This document shows, in pieces, positions 1 through 9,566 of a DNA stretch of 64,000 bases. The notes below the pieces were generated by a model. That model did no database searches. It was not told the DNA's origin and saw nothing but the letters and a program-made list of their open reading frames with translations. The stretch is from Pirellulaceae bacterium (GTDB lineage: Bacteria > Planctomycetota > Planctomycetia > Pirellulales > Pirellulaceae). The stretch is from assembly GCA_029243025.1 (NCBI GenBank), contig JAQWSU010000036.1, positions 1 through 64,000 of the forward strand. The letters run 5' to 3'. The translations under genes were made by a program, and so were the position numbers. How positions within the stretch are numbered: the first letter of the stretch is position 1; each line of letters opens with the position of its first letter.

Positions 1-132
1 GCTGACACCGTGCTGACACCGTGCTGACACCGTGCTGACACCGTGCTGACACCGTGCTGACACCGTGCTGACACCGTGCTGACACCGTGCTGACACCGTG
101 CTGACACCGTGCTGACACCGTGCTGACACCGT
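1..132. repeat. 11-bp tandem repeat, 12 copies
   Basis: Twelve consecutive perfect copies of the 11-base unit GCTGACACCGT run from the first base of the window to position 132, so the array may extend further left. The unit is not a multiple of three and contains TGA, so every forward frame meets a stop once per 33 bases. The array therefore cannot be translated through and separates the gene to its right from any upstream coding part. Confidence 0.97.
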
Positions 133-1103
133 GCGAACGTCTGGCAATTCGGCAAGACGGTTTTCGTCCCAACGATGGTGGCCTGGTCACCTTGAAGACC
201 GCCGACGGTCAGGAGTTTTTCGATGCACATCGTGTTGCGGATCGAATAGTAGGTCGGTCGGCGCGGCACGATGGACGCTGGTTGTATGCCAGCGAACCAA
301 CTCCTGGAACGGAGAACCTGTTTCAGTGGCAAGACGATATTGTGATCAACGAAATCATGTTTCACGCGGCGGACACACCAACCAATCACAGTCTGCCGGA
401 AACGGTGGAACGTCACAGCGTACTGGATTTTGACAGGGATCAGTGGCTCTACAACCAGTCGGGCGATGGCCTGGAAGCAGGTTGGTGGGACACTCGATAC
501 ATACCCGATGGCGAGAAATGGTTTCAGCGACAGGGCCTGATCGGTTTCGACACGACCCCATTGGCCATGTTCATCAACACGGAACTAAATAACCCCCGTG
601 ATACGGCGCCGCAGGTTGTCACCTATTACTTCCAAACCGCCTTTGAAATGACGGTGGACCAATTGCGGGAGGGGAACGAATTTGAGCTGTTACACTTCAT
701 CGAATCCGGCGCGGCGTTTTATCTCAATGATCAGGAGTTTCACCGTTTTAATCTCAGCCAAGACGCCGATTCACAAACACTTGCTCTTCCCAGTGTCAAC
801 AACGCCATAGCCAATGGACCCTATAAGATCCCGACCGAAAGGTTCAACGATGTGACGGAGGAGTCCCTTCAGATTCGCCTTAGAGCTGCCCCAATTGAAC
901 CGACGGGAAAGACCGTTTTGTCGGCGGAACAACTGAACGCTGGTGATCGGGTTATTGTAAATTGGAAAGAATCATGGTGGCGAGGGAAGGCGTTGGAAGT
1001 TTTTGCGAATGACATGGTGAAGGTTCACTACATTGGTTGGTCCGACAATTGGGACGAGGTCGTTCAAGTAGCACGAATTCAGCTTCCAGCGGAAGGCAAT
1101 TAG
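120..1103 (+). CDS. Surface-protein C-terminal fragment with Tudor-like end
   Basis: An open frame of 327 codons whose only start codons lie inside or next to the tandem array, so the natural 5' end is probably lost. Residues of about 30 to 270 resemble the middle of the giant CotH/lamin-tail protein at 1308-7532: both have a G-R-S-A-x-H-x-G-R-W segment, an I-V-I-N-E-I lamin-tail start and a G-A-A-F-Y-L-N motif. The last 60 residues are different: they carry a W-W-R-G-K-A, V-H-Y-I-G-W and N-W-D-E pattern typical of Tudor/chromo-barrel-like beta domains found in some bacterial surface proteins. No signal peptide or membrane segment is seen. I infer a secreted-protein remnant or a recombined gene. 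The function of the end domain here is unknown; it could still be expressed from a start outside the window if the array is a recent expansion. Confidence 0.55.
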   Translation: MLTPCERLAIRQDGFRPNDGGLVTLKTADGQEFFDAHRVADRIVGRSARHDGRWLYASEPTPGTENLFQWQDDIVINEIMFHAADTPTNHSLPETVERHSVLDFDRDQWLYNQSGDGLEAGWWDTRYIPDGEKWFQRQGLIGFDTTPLAMFINTELNNPRDTAPQVVTYYFQTAFEMTVDQLREGNEFELLHFIESGAAFYLNDQEFHRFNLSQDADSQTLALPSVNNAIANGPYKIPTERFNDVTEESLQIRLRAAPIEPTGKTVLSAEQLNAGDRVIVNWKESWWRGKALEVFANDMVKVHYIGWSDNWDEVVQVARIQLPAEGN

Positions 1104-1307
1104 CAACAACCTTCATACGTTGAGTCGACGCACTATGGAAATTGCCTTTTGACACTCTTTTTATTCGCGGGGCGCGTTGGCAGAGGCCGTGGTCAGTTTC
1201 GATATTTGTGCAGGGCTCTCGACCGATTTATTGTGCCGCATCCGTATGACGACTTCGTTCGGTGAGGCAAGCTGACTGGTTCGCGTGAGAAAGGTTTCAA
1301 CCAGCAC

Positions 1308-4300
1308 TCATGGTCTTTGTGACGGGGTAGGGCGCTGTTTTCGATCGTCTGATTCATCAAACACGCGTTCCAAGCTTTGGAGGTCGAGCGTTATTTTCTT
1401 GCTCGCTCTGTCCGTTTCAATCGTGACATCGGTTTTGCCGCTTTCCTTCCACTGGTCGGAGGACTGTAGAGGTGAACGTTCAGATACGAAATAGAGTTGA
1501 TCAATGGCGGCGACCGTTGACGTCGGCAGTATTTTGACTGCTGCAAGGGCTTGGTCGACGTAGCCGCCAATCGTAAATGCTAGTACCAAGTCAGACGTTG
1601 TGAAATCACCGTCGCCATTCCAATCACCTTCGGCGAACGTTGAATTGCCGGCAATGTCATCTTCAAATTCTCCCGCCTGCAGGATGGCGATCAAGTCGTT
1701 TGAGTCGAAGCTTCCATCGCTATTTGCATCACCTGGACGACCTGTAGCCACACCGGGTGAACCGCCCGGGATACCGCTGGGACTCCATGCATCGGGTTGG
1801 TTCCACATTGCGAGATCGGCGTCTGGGTCGATGATGACAAGTGATTGGCCGCCGCCGTCGCTGGCTGGGTACCAGGCATCCTCGAAGGCGAACTGCTGAA
1901 TTGTTTGCAAACCGGCTCGCAACGTAATCGCTTCACCCGCATTGCTGAGCTGGCCGTTCCACTGACCAGCCACGGGCAGATCGTCGCCATATCTTGTGCG
2001 GAAAGCGAGTGAATCTTCGACCACCAAAACGCTTTCGCCCGGAGCCAATTCGGTGACCGCGCTCGTCGCGAAATCAAAATCAACTCCCATGCCGTCAACG
2101 GTGACCAACCGAGCGTCCGTCAGTTGAATCGTGTCAGGCCCCGTGTTCAGCAGTTCCAAGTACTCGAAATCGTCGTTGTTGTTATGACCGTTCGTAAGCT
2201 CACTGGTAGTGGGATCGGCCGGGTTGTACATGATCTCGGTGACCCGTAAATATTGCTCGAGCGGACGGTCGGTTACCGTACTTGTTACGTTGATCGTACT
2301 GGCACCGACCAGCTCGCCACGCAGGTTGGTGGCTTCCAATATCAGGTCGGTTGGACCGGCGGGCACCGGCAAAGTCAGCTTCCAAATCGTATTGTCATGC
2401 CAGACGACGTTTAACGGTTCTTCGGCACCCCGGACGCGAATGTCCCGGACGTCGATCCAGCCGCTCCCCGTCAGCGTTACGAACGCGTCATCCGTCGTGA
2501 TAGGTCCCACCGTGTCGATGGCAAAGTCGACAGAATCTGGCAGTCGATCTAGCACAAATGCACGACGTTTTTCGATGTAGTCCCTGATTTCTACTGTGGC
2601 ATCGAGACGCACGAATTCCGAGTAGTGTTCGATCCACGGGCCTAAGTAATCGACGTTGTAAGTCGTTGACATGATGTCGTGCAAATGGCCAAAATAATGA
2701 TGTCGGTTATTGGGGATCCGGATGATTTTTGCGAAATTGCTACCGCTACCCAGCGGGTTCAGCCGCGGCGAATGGTGAAACGTCAAGTCTTGATCCCAAG
2801 GCATCGCGACGACTCGCTGATCTTCCGGTCGCACGAATAACATGAGGTTGTGGGGTAAACCTTGATGGTAAGTATCGTTGACGCCACCCAATGATGAATA
2901 TGCGAAATTTCGCAGCCATTGGTCAACGTCCATTGTTTGTTGCGACTTGATATCGATTTCGCTACCGTTTCCACCATTGGGAAGGTCAAATGTTTTTCCG
3001 AGCTCGATGATCTGTGAGTAGTCGTCTCGCTGCCGGTGGTTTTTGATTAAAAGGTTCCAGCGGTATGCCTCCTTGTTGGGTCCCATATCCTCGATGTCAA
3101 CACCGAGCACTGCATTGGGGGTTAGCTTGAGACCTTCTACGCTGCCATCGACCGTACGATTAGTGTGATAGATCAATTCCAATTCGAACCGCGTTCCATC
3201 GCTACCGTTTGCGAATGAGGCATCTAGAAATTCGCTGTCGTAGCGCGCCATTTGTAACTGCGCGGGACCGGTAAATGAATTGTCCGGCGGTATGACATAG
3301 ATGAGGTCGTCGTACATGCCGTGGATTCCGCCGGCGGCTGTCGCGATATGCTTGAGCACAATTTCGCGATGACTTGCGCCTGCACCAAATTGATTGTCCT
3401 TGCGGTCGATCGCGATCGTTTCGTGCACACCACGGAAGAGTTGATCTGGATGGAACTGAATATTGTAGCCTCGAGTTGATCCTGTTCGCCCGAATCCGCT
3501 TCCCTTAAGTCGAACGGCAACATCATAATAGGCCTTGCCATCGGTGATAATTGTCGCGCCCAAACGATGATTTGATAAAAGATTGGTGTTTTTATTTTGC
3601 AAGGCGACATCGGCAGCTGTCATGACCAAACGAAAACTGTGTTGACTTGTCGAACGATCACGACCGTCATTGACAACGAACATCGACCGCGACTCGGGCC
3701 CCTGTGGCGGAAAGGTGGAACGCGCGTCGCGGCCGTCGGTGCCTTCCGCATAAAACTGTACGACCGTTGCTGATGAATGCGGTGGGATCACGGCTGCATA
3801 CTCGCCTCCATCTTTCGCTGACATGGCGACTCGGTGCCACTTGCCTCCATCTGCCGCGTACCACAAAGACATTGATGCAACAGTGTCCGGGTCTGCAGCT
3901 CGGAGTGAAACTGTTACTTCGTCCGTCTTACTTGGTATGAGCGGAGTGTGCTTTAAGTCCGAGTAGGTAGGGCCTTGGTTGGATACGATCTTGGAGTTTT
4001 GTGCGCCCGGCGTACCGTTTGCCTTCGGTACGTCCAACACAGAAGTCCGTGCGAGTTTATTAAAATAGAGTCGGGTGTTGACTTGGCTCGAACCGGCTAG
4101 CCAGCGTGCTCGGTAGGAGATTTCGTAGTCCAATCCAGGTTGGATCGTTGTGTTGTCCACGAATGTGGTCTCGACATGGTTCGACATATGCTCGGTGGCG
4201 CCGGTCGCGACTAGATGCAAAACAGGATTGTCGGGATCATCCGGATCGGCAACGACTCGCGACAACCCATGGGCTCCATGGTTCCCGACCAATCGATAGT

Positions 4301-7300
4301 GCTCTAAACCGTTGTCAAAAGTACCATTCTGCATCATCTGGCGTGCGTGGCCGTCCGGATCCTCAATGACGGAAATGTCATCGATCATTATCTCACCCGC
4401 CTCAAGCAGGCCGAAAATGAGCTCGTTCCAGATGTGAGGGTCGTTTGTTTCGGGGAAATCTCGTGTTGAACCTTGGTAAGTAATTTCTTGCCAATCGGAT
4501 TTATCGCTCTCATCACTGGCGGTCCATGATTGGGCTCGCGCGTTTTCCGCATGGGGGTCGCGTAGTTCTAATGTCGAGCCATTTCCATCGGCCATTGATG
4601 ACCAGTATCCACCGTCGAAATACGGAACTTCGTCCGCGACATTTTGTTGGTTGTCCAACAGCACAATGAGGTCGGACGAATTGCCCAGGCTGCCCTCATA
4701 TCCCCCCGTCACGTGGGTCAATTGAGGATGGCTTTGCCGAAAAGCATTTACGTCTTTTGCAACGACCAGATAATCGCTAGGTCGGATTATCGTTCCGGGT
4801 TCAAACTCGAATCGTACTGCTTCATTCAAATTCCAGCCTGTCAAATCAACCATCTGATCGCTGCGATTGTATAACTCGATCCATTCTTCATTCGATTCCA
4901 CATACGGTTCGCCGGGGATCACATCGGTGAGCGGTTCGGCAATTGACAGCTGGGCTCCGAGTACCATATCGAAGCTTGAAAGGGTCCGCTGGTGCAATTC
5001 CACGGACAGCACATTTTGGCCGATCTGGAGCGCATCCGTCGGGATAATTACGGGGCCGATCGTTTCCACCTGACCCACGTTGGTATCTGCCAACACCTGG
5101 TAATCGAGCGGACCTTCGGGAAGATGATGCCGTTTGATTTCGATACCGTTCAAATAAAATGCCGCTCCATCGTCAATCAGATGCGAGAGTTCAAGTTGCA
5201 GCTCAGGCCGGCTAAGATCACCAGTGAAATCAAATTGGGTCTGAAAATAAAACGTCGCCACGCGAGGGTCATTTGACTTCGGGTCGTTCAACTGCGTTTT
5301 AATTAGTTTGCCCGTTGTACCTCGACCGAAACCAAGCGGTGCTGGACCGGAAAACCAGTTGATATTGTCCTCTTCAAACGTCGTCGTAAACCAGTTCGCG
5401 CCTAAGTCTCGACCCGATTCATCGTACAACCAGGTTGCGTCGAATGAGACTAATCTCTTTCTGGAAAACGTGGCCGGAGTTGCAGGTTTTTCGACTGTCG
5501 GGCGGGCATGGTATTGAATTTCATTGATGACAATCTCGTCGTGAAATGCGAATTGATTGGTTGCTCCGGGTGTTGCTTTGGATGGATTCATCCATCGTCC
5601 CGCGTGCTGCGCTGATCGTCCCTTGAGTTGATTGGCAACGACCTGGCCATCAATGACGGATGTTTCGCCGAAGTTGTACAAGAAAAGATGATCGCCGACG
5701 CTTGGTTGAAAGCCTAGATCCGTTGCTTCGATTTTCAGAAACTGTCCAGCTGCAAGCTCATGTGCCGATAAGGTGTGCTTTGAGTTGTCTGCTGAACTTT
5801 GAATCACGAATCCTTCTAGATTGACTTCATGATCACCGAGGTTGATGAGTTCGACCCAGAATTCGGGATCGGTAGCGGCAGCCATTTCGTTGATGCGTAT
5901 TTGTGGTGGTGTCGTAAGAATCGGCGTTTCCAGAATGGTTAATTTCGCGTCAAATTGTATGTCGTCCTGGTCGCCGTTTGCTCTGTGAACTTCGACGGCT
6001 AAGACGTTTGTGCCAAGTTGAAGATTCTCAGCCATGATTTCGAACGGACCGACTGGCATGGCATTCGCGATTTCACGAGTCGCACGTGTCGCGAAGTCGA
6101 TTTCACCGTCCGGCATGTTGTGTCGATAGACTTCTTGTCCGTTTAAGTAGAAAACGGCGCCGTCGTCAACCAGCGCGCTGAGTTCCAATGCAAGCTCTGT
6201 GTTCGGCGTGCTGTCGTAGTCGAAAGTCTGGCGGAAATAGTAGCTGTTCGTATGGTCTTGCAAACGTGAGTTCGTCGCCAGCGGGAAAGCTGTGCCTTCT
6301 AATTGGACGCGTAGTCCAGACGGGTTGGGATCGACACCACCATTGGTGAACATGAATTCGAGGTTGTTTAGGTTTTTCAGGAATCCGTGGTTCACCGTAA
6401 AGGGGCCTTGAAATCTGGTGAAGCCGGATGCTTTGATGTCTAAGCTTTTACCATTCAAAAGCACATCATCCAGTCGGTCGTCAGCGGCCACCTGAATCGT
6501 GATGGAAGCGGTGGATGCGTCCCATTTGCTCAGGTCGAATTCATGGCGAAAGGAGTAGGAGCCGGAGGCGACGGATTGAGTTCCTTGACCGACAAGTCCG
6601 ATCCAATTGGACTCGGCGTTGTTGGAAATCCACGCTGGATGACCGAGCATGGTTAGCAACGCTTCGCCATTCTCATTGTTTCGCCAATGATCATCTGGTT
6701 CACCTGGATCGAGAGGTTTACCAAGATCGTTCATGCCTGTGCTAAAAAGCGTGGTGATTGCAGCCGGTTGGGCATTGTCGATCACGTCGCGACCGGCGAC
6801 GAATGCGGCCTGGTCGATTGACCACTGACTGTCATCAAAATTAGACTGTCGCCATTCCGATCCAAACTCGGTTCCACGGTCATCAAAACGCCACGTCGAG
6901 CCGAGTGGAATTGGAGTCGTGCGAATAGTAGAAGGGTCAAATTCGAGAAAATTCTTTTTGCCCGGCGTTCCAAAGAGCTGGCTGCTTCCGATCCAATTGA
7001 TGGGTTGCGCGCTCCCGGTCATCGGGAATTGTTTCGCAAGCGTGACTCCTGACCCGTCCGGTACCACTGGCCAAGGATACTGGTCATCGTATTCCAGTCG
7101 ATCCATTGTTCGATTGCTGTTGTTTCGCAGTTCGATCGTTTCGCCACCGTTCGAGAGTTTTCCATTAAACGGGCCCAGCACGTTGTCAGGCCCGTCCGGC
7201 TGTTGAAACTTGTTCGGTTCGGCGGCAATCACCAAGTATCCACCGCCTGGGATTCGAGTTCCGGATGGAAACGTGAAGTTGACCCCTTCGGCGAGTTTCC

Positions 7301-7532
7301 AACCCGAAAGGTCAACGTCGACGGCTAACTGATTAAATAATTCGATCCATTCCTGCCCGCTCGTTTCGTTGGGCGGATGATACATGACCTCGTTAAAAAC
7401 GACGGTGCTGTCAAGGAGATGTCTCGGTTCTAGGTATTCGATGAAACTGCGATTTGGTCGGTGCGTTCTCGCTTGCGATCGACGCGGACGTGTTCGAAAC
7501 GTCGAAACGAATTTTCGGCTGAAAAACTTCAT
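1308..7532 (-). CDS. Giant secreted CotH/lamin-tail-domain protein
   Basis: A 2074-residue protein. The N-terminus is basic and carries the planctomycete motif L-E-P-R-H-L-L at residues 35-41, taken here as an export/surface signal. Lamin-tail domains lie at about 45-155, 545-630, 877-977 and 1757-1860 (N-E-V-M-Y-H-P and E-W-I-E-L-F-N type starts). Two similar beta-sandwich segments with the D-D-G-A-x-F-Y-L-N-G motif lie near 420-530 and 697-867. A CotH-like domain spans about 1294-1657 and includes M-P-W-D-Q-D-L-T-F; CotH proteins are atypical kinases in spore coats, but the role in planctomycetes is unknown. Residues 1930-1994 form an EF-hand pair (D-A-N-S-D-G, N-G-D-G-D) of the dockerin-like type shared with four other genes here. 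Unlike three of those, there is no PEP-CTERM tail. Likely a cell-surface or extracellular protein; a start downstream of the first ATG is possible. Confidence 0.9.
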   Translation of the reverse strand: MKFFSRKFVSTFRTRPRRSQARTHRPNRSFIEYLEPRHLLDSTVVFNEVMYHPPNETSGQEWIELFNQLAVDVDLSGWKLAEGVNFTFPSGTRIPGGGYLVIAAEPNKFQQPDGPDNVLGPFNGKLSNGGETIELRNNSNRTMDRLEYDDQYPWPVVPDGSGVTLAKQFPMTGSAQPINWIGSSQLFGTPGKKNFLEFDPSTIRTTPIPLGSTWRFDDRGTEFGSEWRQSNFDDSQWSIDQAAFVAGRDVIDNAQPAAITTLFSTGMNDLGKPLDPGEPDDHWRNNENGEALLTMLGHPAWISNNAESNWIGLVGQGTQSVASGSYSFRHEFDLSKWDASTASITIQVAADDRLDDVLLNGKSLDIKASGFTRFQGPFTVNHGFLKNLNNLEFMFTNGGVDPNPSGLRVQLEGTAFPLATNSRLQDHTNSYYFRQTFDYDSTPNTELALELSALVDDGAVFYLNGQEVYRHNMPDGEIDFATRATREIANAMPVGPFEIMAENLQLGTNVLAVEVHRANGDQDDIQFDAKLTILETPILTTPPQIRINEMAAATDPEFWVELINLGDHEVNLEGFVIQSSADNSKHTLSAHELAAGQFLKIEATDLGFQPSVGDHLFLYNFGETSVIDGQVVANQLKGRSAQHAGRWMNPSKATPGATNQFAFHDEIVINEIQYHARPTVEKPATPATFSRKRLVSFDATWLYDESGRDLGANWFTTTFEEDNINWFSGPAPLGFGRGTTGKLIKTQLNDPKSNDPRVATFYFQTQFDFTGDLSRPELQLELSHLIDDGAAFYLNGIEIKRHHLPEGPLDYQVLADTNVGQVETIGPVIIPTDALQIGQNVLSVELHQRTLSSFDMVLGAQLSIAEPLTDVIPGEPYVESNEEWIELYNRSDQMVDLTGWNLNEAVRFEFEPGTIIRPSDYLVVAKDVNAFRQSHPQLTHVTGGYEGSLGNSSDLIVLLDNQQNVADEVPYFDGGYWSSMADGNGSTLELRDPHAENARAQSWTASDESDKSDWQEITYQGSTRDFPETNDPHIWNELIFGLLEAGEIMIDDISVIEDPDGHARQMMQNGTFDNGLEHYRLVGNHGAHGLSRVVADPDDPDNPVLHLVATGATEHMSNHVETTFVDNTTIQPGLDYEISYRARWLAGSSQVNTRLYFNKLARTSVLDVPKANGTPGAQNSKIVSNQGPTYSDLKHTPLIPSKTDEVTVSLRAADPDTVASMSLWYAADGGKWHRVAMSAKDGGEYAAVIPPHSSATVVQFYAEGTDGRDARSTFPPQGPESRSMFVVNDGRDRSTSQHSFRLVMTAADVALQNKNTNLLSNHRLGATIITDGKAYYDVAVRLKGSGFGRTGSTRGYNIQFHPDQLFRGVHETIAIDRKDNQFGAGASHREIVLKHIATAAGGIHGMYDDLIYVIPPDNSFTGPAQLQMARYDSEFLDASFANGSDGTRFELELIYHTNRTVDGSVEGLKLTPNAVLGVDIEDMGPNKEAYRWNLLIKNHRQRDDYSQIIELGKTFDLPNGGNGSEIDIKSQQTMDVDQWLRNFAYSSLGGVNDTYHQGLPHNLMLFVRPEDQRVVAMPWDQDLTFHHSPRLNPLGSGSNFAKIIRIPNNRHHYFGHLHDIMSTTYNVDYLGPWIEHYSEFVRLDATVEIRDYIEKRRAFVLDRLPDSVDFAIDTVGPITTDDAFVTLTGSGWIDVRDIRVRGAEEPLNVVWHDNTIWKLTLPVPAGPTDLILEATNLRGELVGASTINVTSTVTDRPLEQYLRVTEIMYNPADPTTSELTNGHNNNDDFEYLELLNTGPDTIQLTDARLVTVDGMGVDFDFATSAVTELAPGESVLVVEDSLAFRTRYGDDLPVAGQWNGQLSNAGEAITLRAGLQTIQQFAFEDAWYPASDGGGQSLVIIDPDADLAMWNQPDAWSPSGIPGGSPGVATGRPGDANSDGSFDSNDLIAILQAGEFEDDIAGNSTFAEGDWNGDGDFTTSDLVLAFTIGGYVDQALAAVKILPTSTVAAIDQLYFVSERSPLQSSDQWKESGKTDVTIETDRASKKITLDLQSLERVFDESDDRKQRPTPSQRP

Positions 7533-7600
7533 GAATTCGGCCCATGCTCCAGATTTGGCAGTTTGAGTTAACTATCCGCATTTCGCAGCATTGAACAAAA

Positions 7601-7631
7601 CAGCACGATGAAGTTAACCTTCATCGTGCTG
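7601..7631 (-). terminator. Rho-independent terminator
   Basis: A perfect 13-bp stem (7601-7613 with 7619-7631) encloses a 5-base loop. Read on the minus strand the stem is followed by TTTTGTT. It lies just past the end of the PEP-CTERM gene at 7661-8899 and should end its transcript before the convergent-free gap to the CotH gene start. Confidence 0.9.
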
Positions 7632-7660
7632 CGGTTCGGTCACCTTGTGCGGGGCCCATG

Positions 7661-8899
7661 CTATGATCGAATTGATCGAAAACGTAAGACGGCGAGTAAA
7701 CCAATTCCAGCGATAATTATGGCGGATGGTTCCGGTACTGCAGCTGGCGACTTCAGACCTTTTTCGTATCCACCATCGGAAAATGCGGCGACCATATCAC
7801 CCGAATTGAATACGCGGTCGGCGGTCCAATCACCTTCATCCCAAGTGGCCGGACCATCTGTCTCGTATTTACCGCCACTAAACACTCTGACCAGGTCAGA
7901 CGAGTTGAACTCACCATCCAAATTGGCGTCGCCGATCCAGGTGTTTAACTTACTGCTGTCACCAATAAAGAAGTTCAGATCGTCTCGGTCGACGCGTGAA
8001 TCGTCGTTCACATCGAACTTGCTATCGGTGTCTCCGGCGAAAATGGCAGCGGAAAGAATGTTGACGTCACCCAATCCCAGCGAACCATCGCCATCATAAT
8101 CGCATGGATCGCCAATCTGAGGCACCAATGTCATTTGATTCCATGTCGTCAGATCGCCAATCGTGTTCACGCCTTCGCCTGCATCCCACAGGAGCGTTGG
8201 GTCACTGCCAAACTCTTCGCCAATCATCAAGAATCCATAACCATGCTCGTCACCCACTTGAGGGATGTAGGCTGGATTAACGTCATCCATGGCGATCGAC
8301 CAAGGTAGTGCGAGCTCCAACGTGTACCCGATCTGATCGCCGTTTGCATCGACCTGAATCGTGCCAGCCAGCCCGCCATCAAGGATTTGATCACGCTGAC
8401 CGTCTTTGAAGAGAGCACCATGTCGATAGATGTCTGGCCCAAATTCATCCCGGGTTTCCACGGCAACGTCATAGATCGCTCCGGGACCACCTCCCGGGTC
8501 GGGAGGGAAAAAGGCATCGTGATCATTATTGGGATTGAACATGGGCTGAATGATGTCATTCGCATTCATTGGACCGCCGGAATCGCAGCAGTCATAGTAT
8601 GGTGTGTTGTCCAATGCGACGGCCGAGATATAAAGATTGGTTTCATCCCAGGAAGTGTAGAATGTCGCACTGACATTCTCGTGCTCGGTTCCCGATTGCG
8701 CGACAACTAGCGTACCACCCGTTTCCTCAATTTCGGGATACCCAATAAAGGTTGGTAACTGTCGCGACATTTCCTCAGCGGTGACGATCCCATCGATCGT
8801 CGGTGTGTGAAATGGAACCTCGTAGTTAATTTGCCCGAAGGTGACGGCTGTGCAAGCGAGTGTAGCAAATGCAGCGGAAAAAAAAACAAGCATCTTCAT
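7661..8899 (-). CDS. PEP-CTERM protein with CBM9-like and EF-hand modules
   Basis: A 412-residue secreted protein. The ATG at 8899 is chosen because GGGAG lies about 8 bases upstream and a typical signal peptide (M-K-M-L-V-F-F) follows. Residues of about 25-260 resemble carbohydrate-binding family 9-like domains (V-P-F-H-T-P-T-I-D-G-x-V start, W-D-E-T-N-L-Y-I-S). Residues 268-370 hold EF-hand-like loops (D-Y-D-G-D-G, D-A-N-L-D-G-E-F, W-D-E-G-D-W), the same module as in the other surface genes. The C-terminus is a PEP-CTERM signal: V-P-E-P-S, a hydrophobic helix, then arginines. PEP-CTERM proteins are normally processed by an exosortase and displayed outside the cell. It is monocistronic, with its own terminator. 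A role in binding polysaccharide is inferred. Confidence 0.88.
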   Translation of the reverse strand: MKMLVFFSAAFATLACTAVTFGQINYEVPFHTPTIDGIVTAEEMSRQLPTFIGYPEIEETGGTLVVAQSGTEHENVSATFYTSWDETNLYISAVALDNTPYYDCCDSGGPMNANDIIQPMFNPNNDHDAFFPPDPGGGPGAIYDVAVETRDEFGPDIYRHGALFKDGQRDQILDGGLAGTIQVDANGDQIGYTLELALPWSIAMDDVNPAYIPQVGDEHGYGFLMIGEEFGSDPTLLWDAGEGVNTIGDLTTWNQMTLVPQIGDPCDYDGDGSLGLGDVNILSAAIFAGDTDSKFDVNDDSRVDRDDLNFFIGDSSKLNTWIGDANLDGEFNSSDLVRVFSGGKYETDGPATWDEGDWTADRVFNSGDMVAAFSDGGYEKGLKSPAAVPEPSAIIIAGIGLLAVLRFRSIRS

Positions 8900-9566
8900 C
8901 CTACTACTCCCATATCTAATGTGAAAGTGAAACGACAAAACGGCTGAGCGCTCTCATATTGAACATCTCTTCCGCAGCGTTGGTATGAATTATGCAGAGT
9001 TGTGAGTTACCGAGATCTTAGCTAGTGCTGAATCAATTCACAACTTTTTTTGCCAGTTTATTGCCATGCGTACCGGTTTTAGGGGGGCAAGGAAATCGCT
9101 CCCAAGAAGATGGACTCAGATCCGGAATTTTAAACGCCCTCTGGCAGCAGCAGTCGAGAGTATTAGGAAGTGCAATTTCGTTCAGGATCCGGGAACGCAA
9201 TGCCGTTACTCCGACGTCGGATATTGTCGGGCGGATCGCTACAACGTTAGACGATATGGCTGTGTTCGATCAGATTCATCGGAATGATGGCATGTCGGAT
9301 GAAAGCGAATCCTTTCTAAGGCTTTTGTTATCGAGATGCGGCGATCACACACATCGAAAGCGCGTTGGAAGTTCTATGGGCTGAGATCGTTTCGGGGAAT
9401 TGTTTCAGAGTCCGGCTTGGTTAGAGTGTTGATCGGTACGGCTGATATGTTAATTTTCGAGTTGTCGGGGGAAATCGACCGATTGTCGTATGGAATTAAC
9501 AAGCGAAAATTTGCATGGAACGAAACGCTAAGATCCTCGTTCTTGCTGGGGAAACGTGAGCACATC
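8900..9566. other. Intergenic region, no supported gene
   Basis: Contains the divergent upstream regions of the PEP-CTERM gene and the PLP-enzyme pseudogene. Short open frames occur (for example 9025-9384 on the plus strand), but their proteins show no recognisable domain, signal or family pattern. No clear promoter or RNA was seen. Confidence 0.6.

Noticed and set aside
1-132. CRISPR-like array
   Set aside because: Units are 11 bp and contiguous without spacers.
9025-9384. 119-codon plus-strand frame
   Set aside because: No motif, no ribosome site and no signal; lies in a divergent promoter region.
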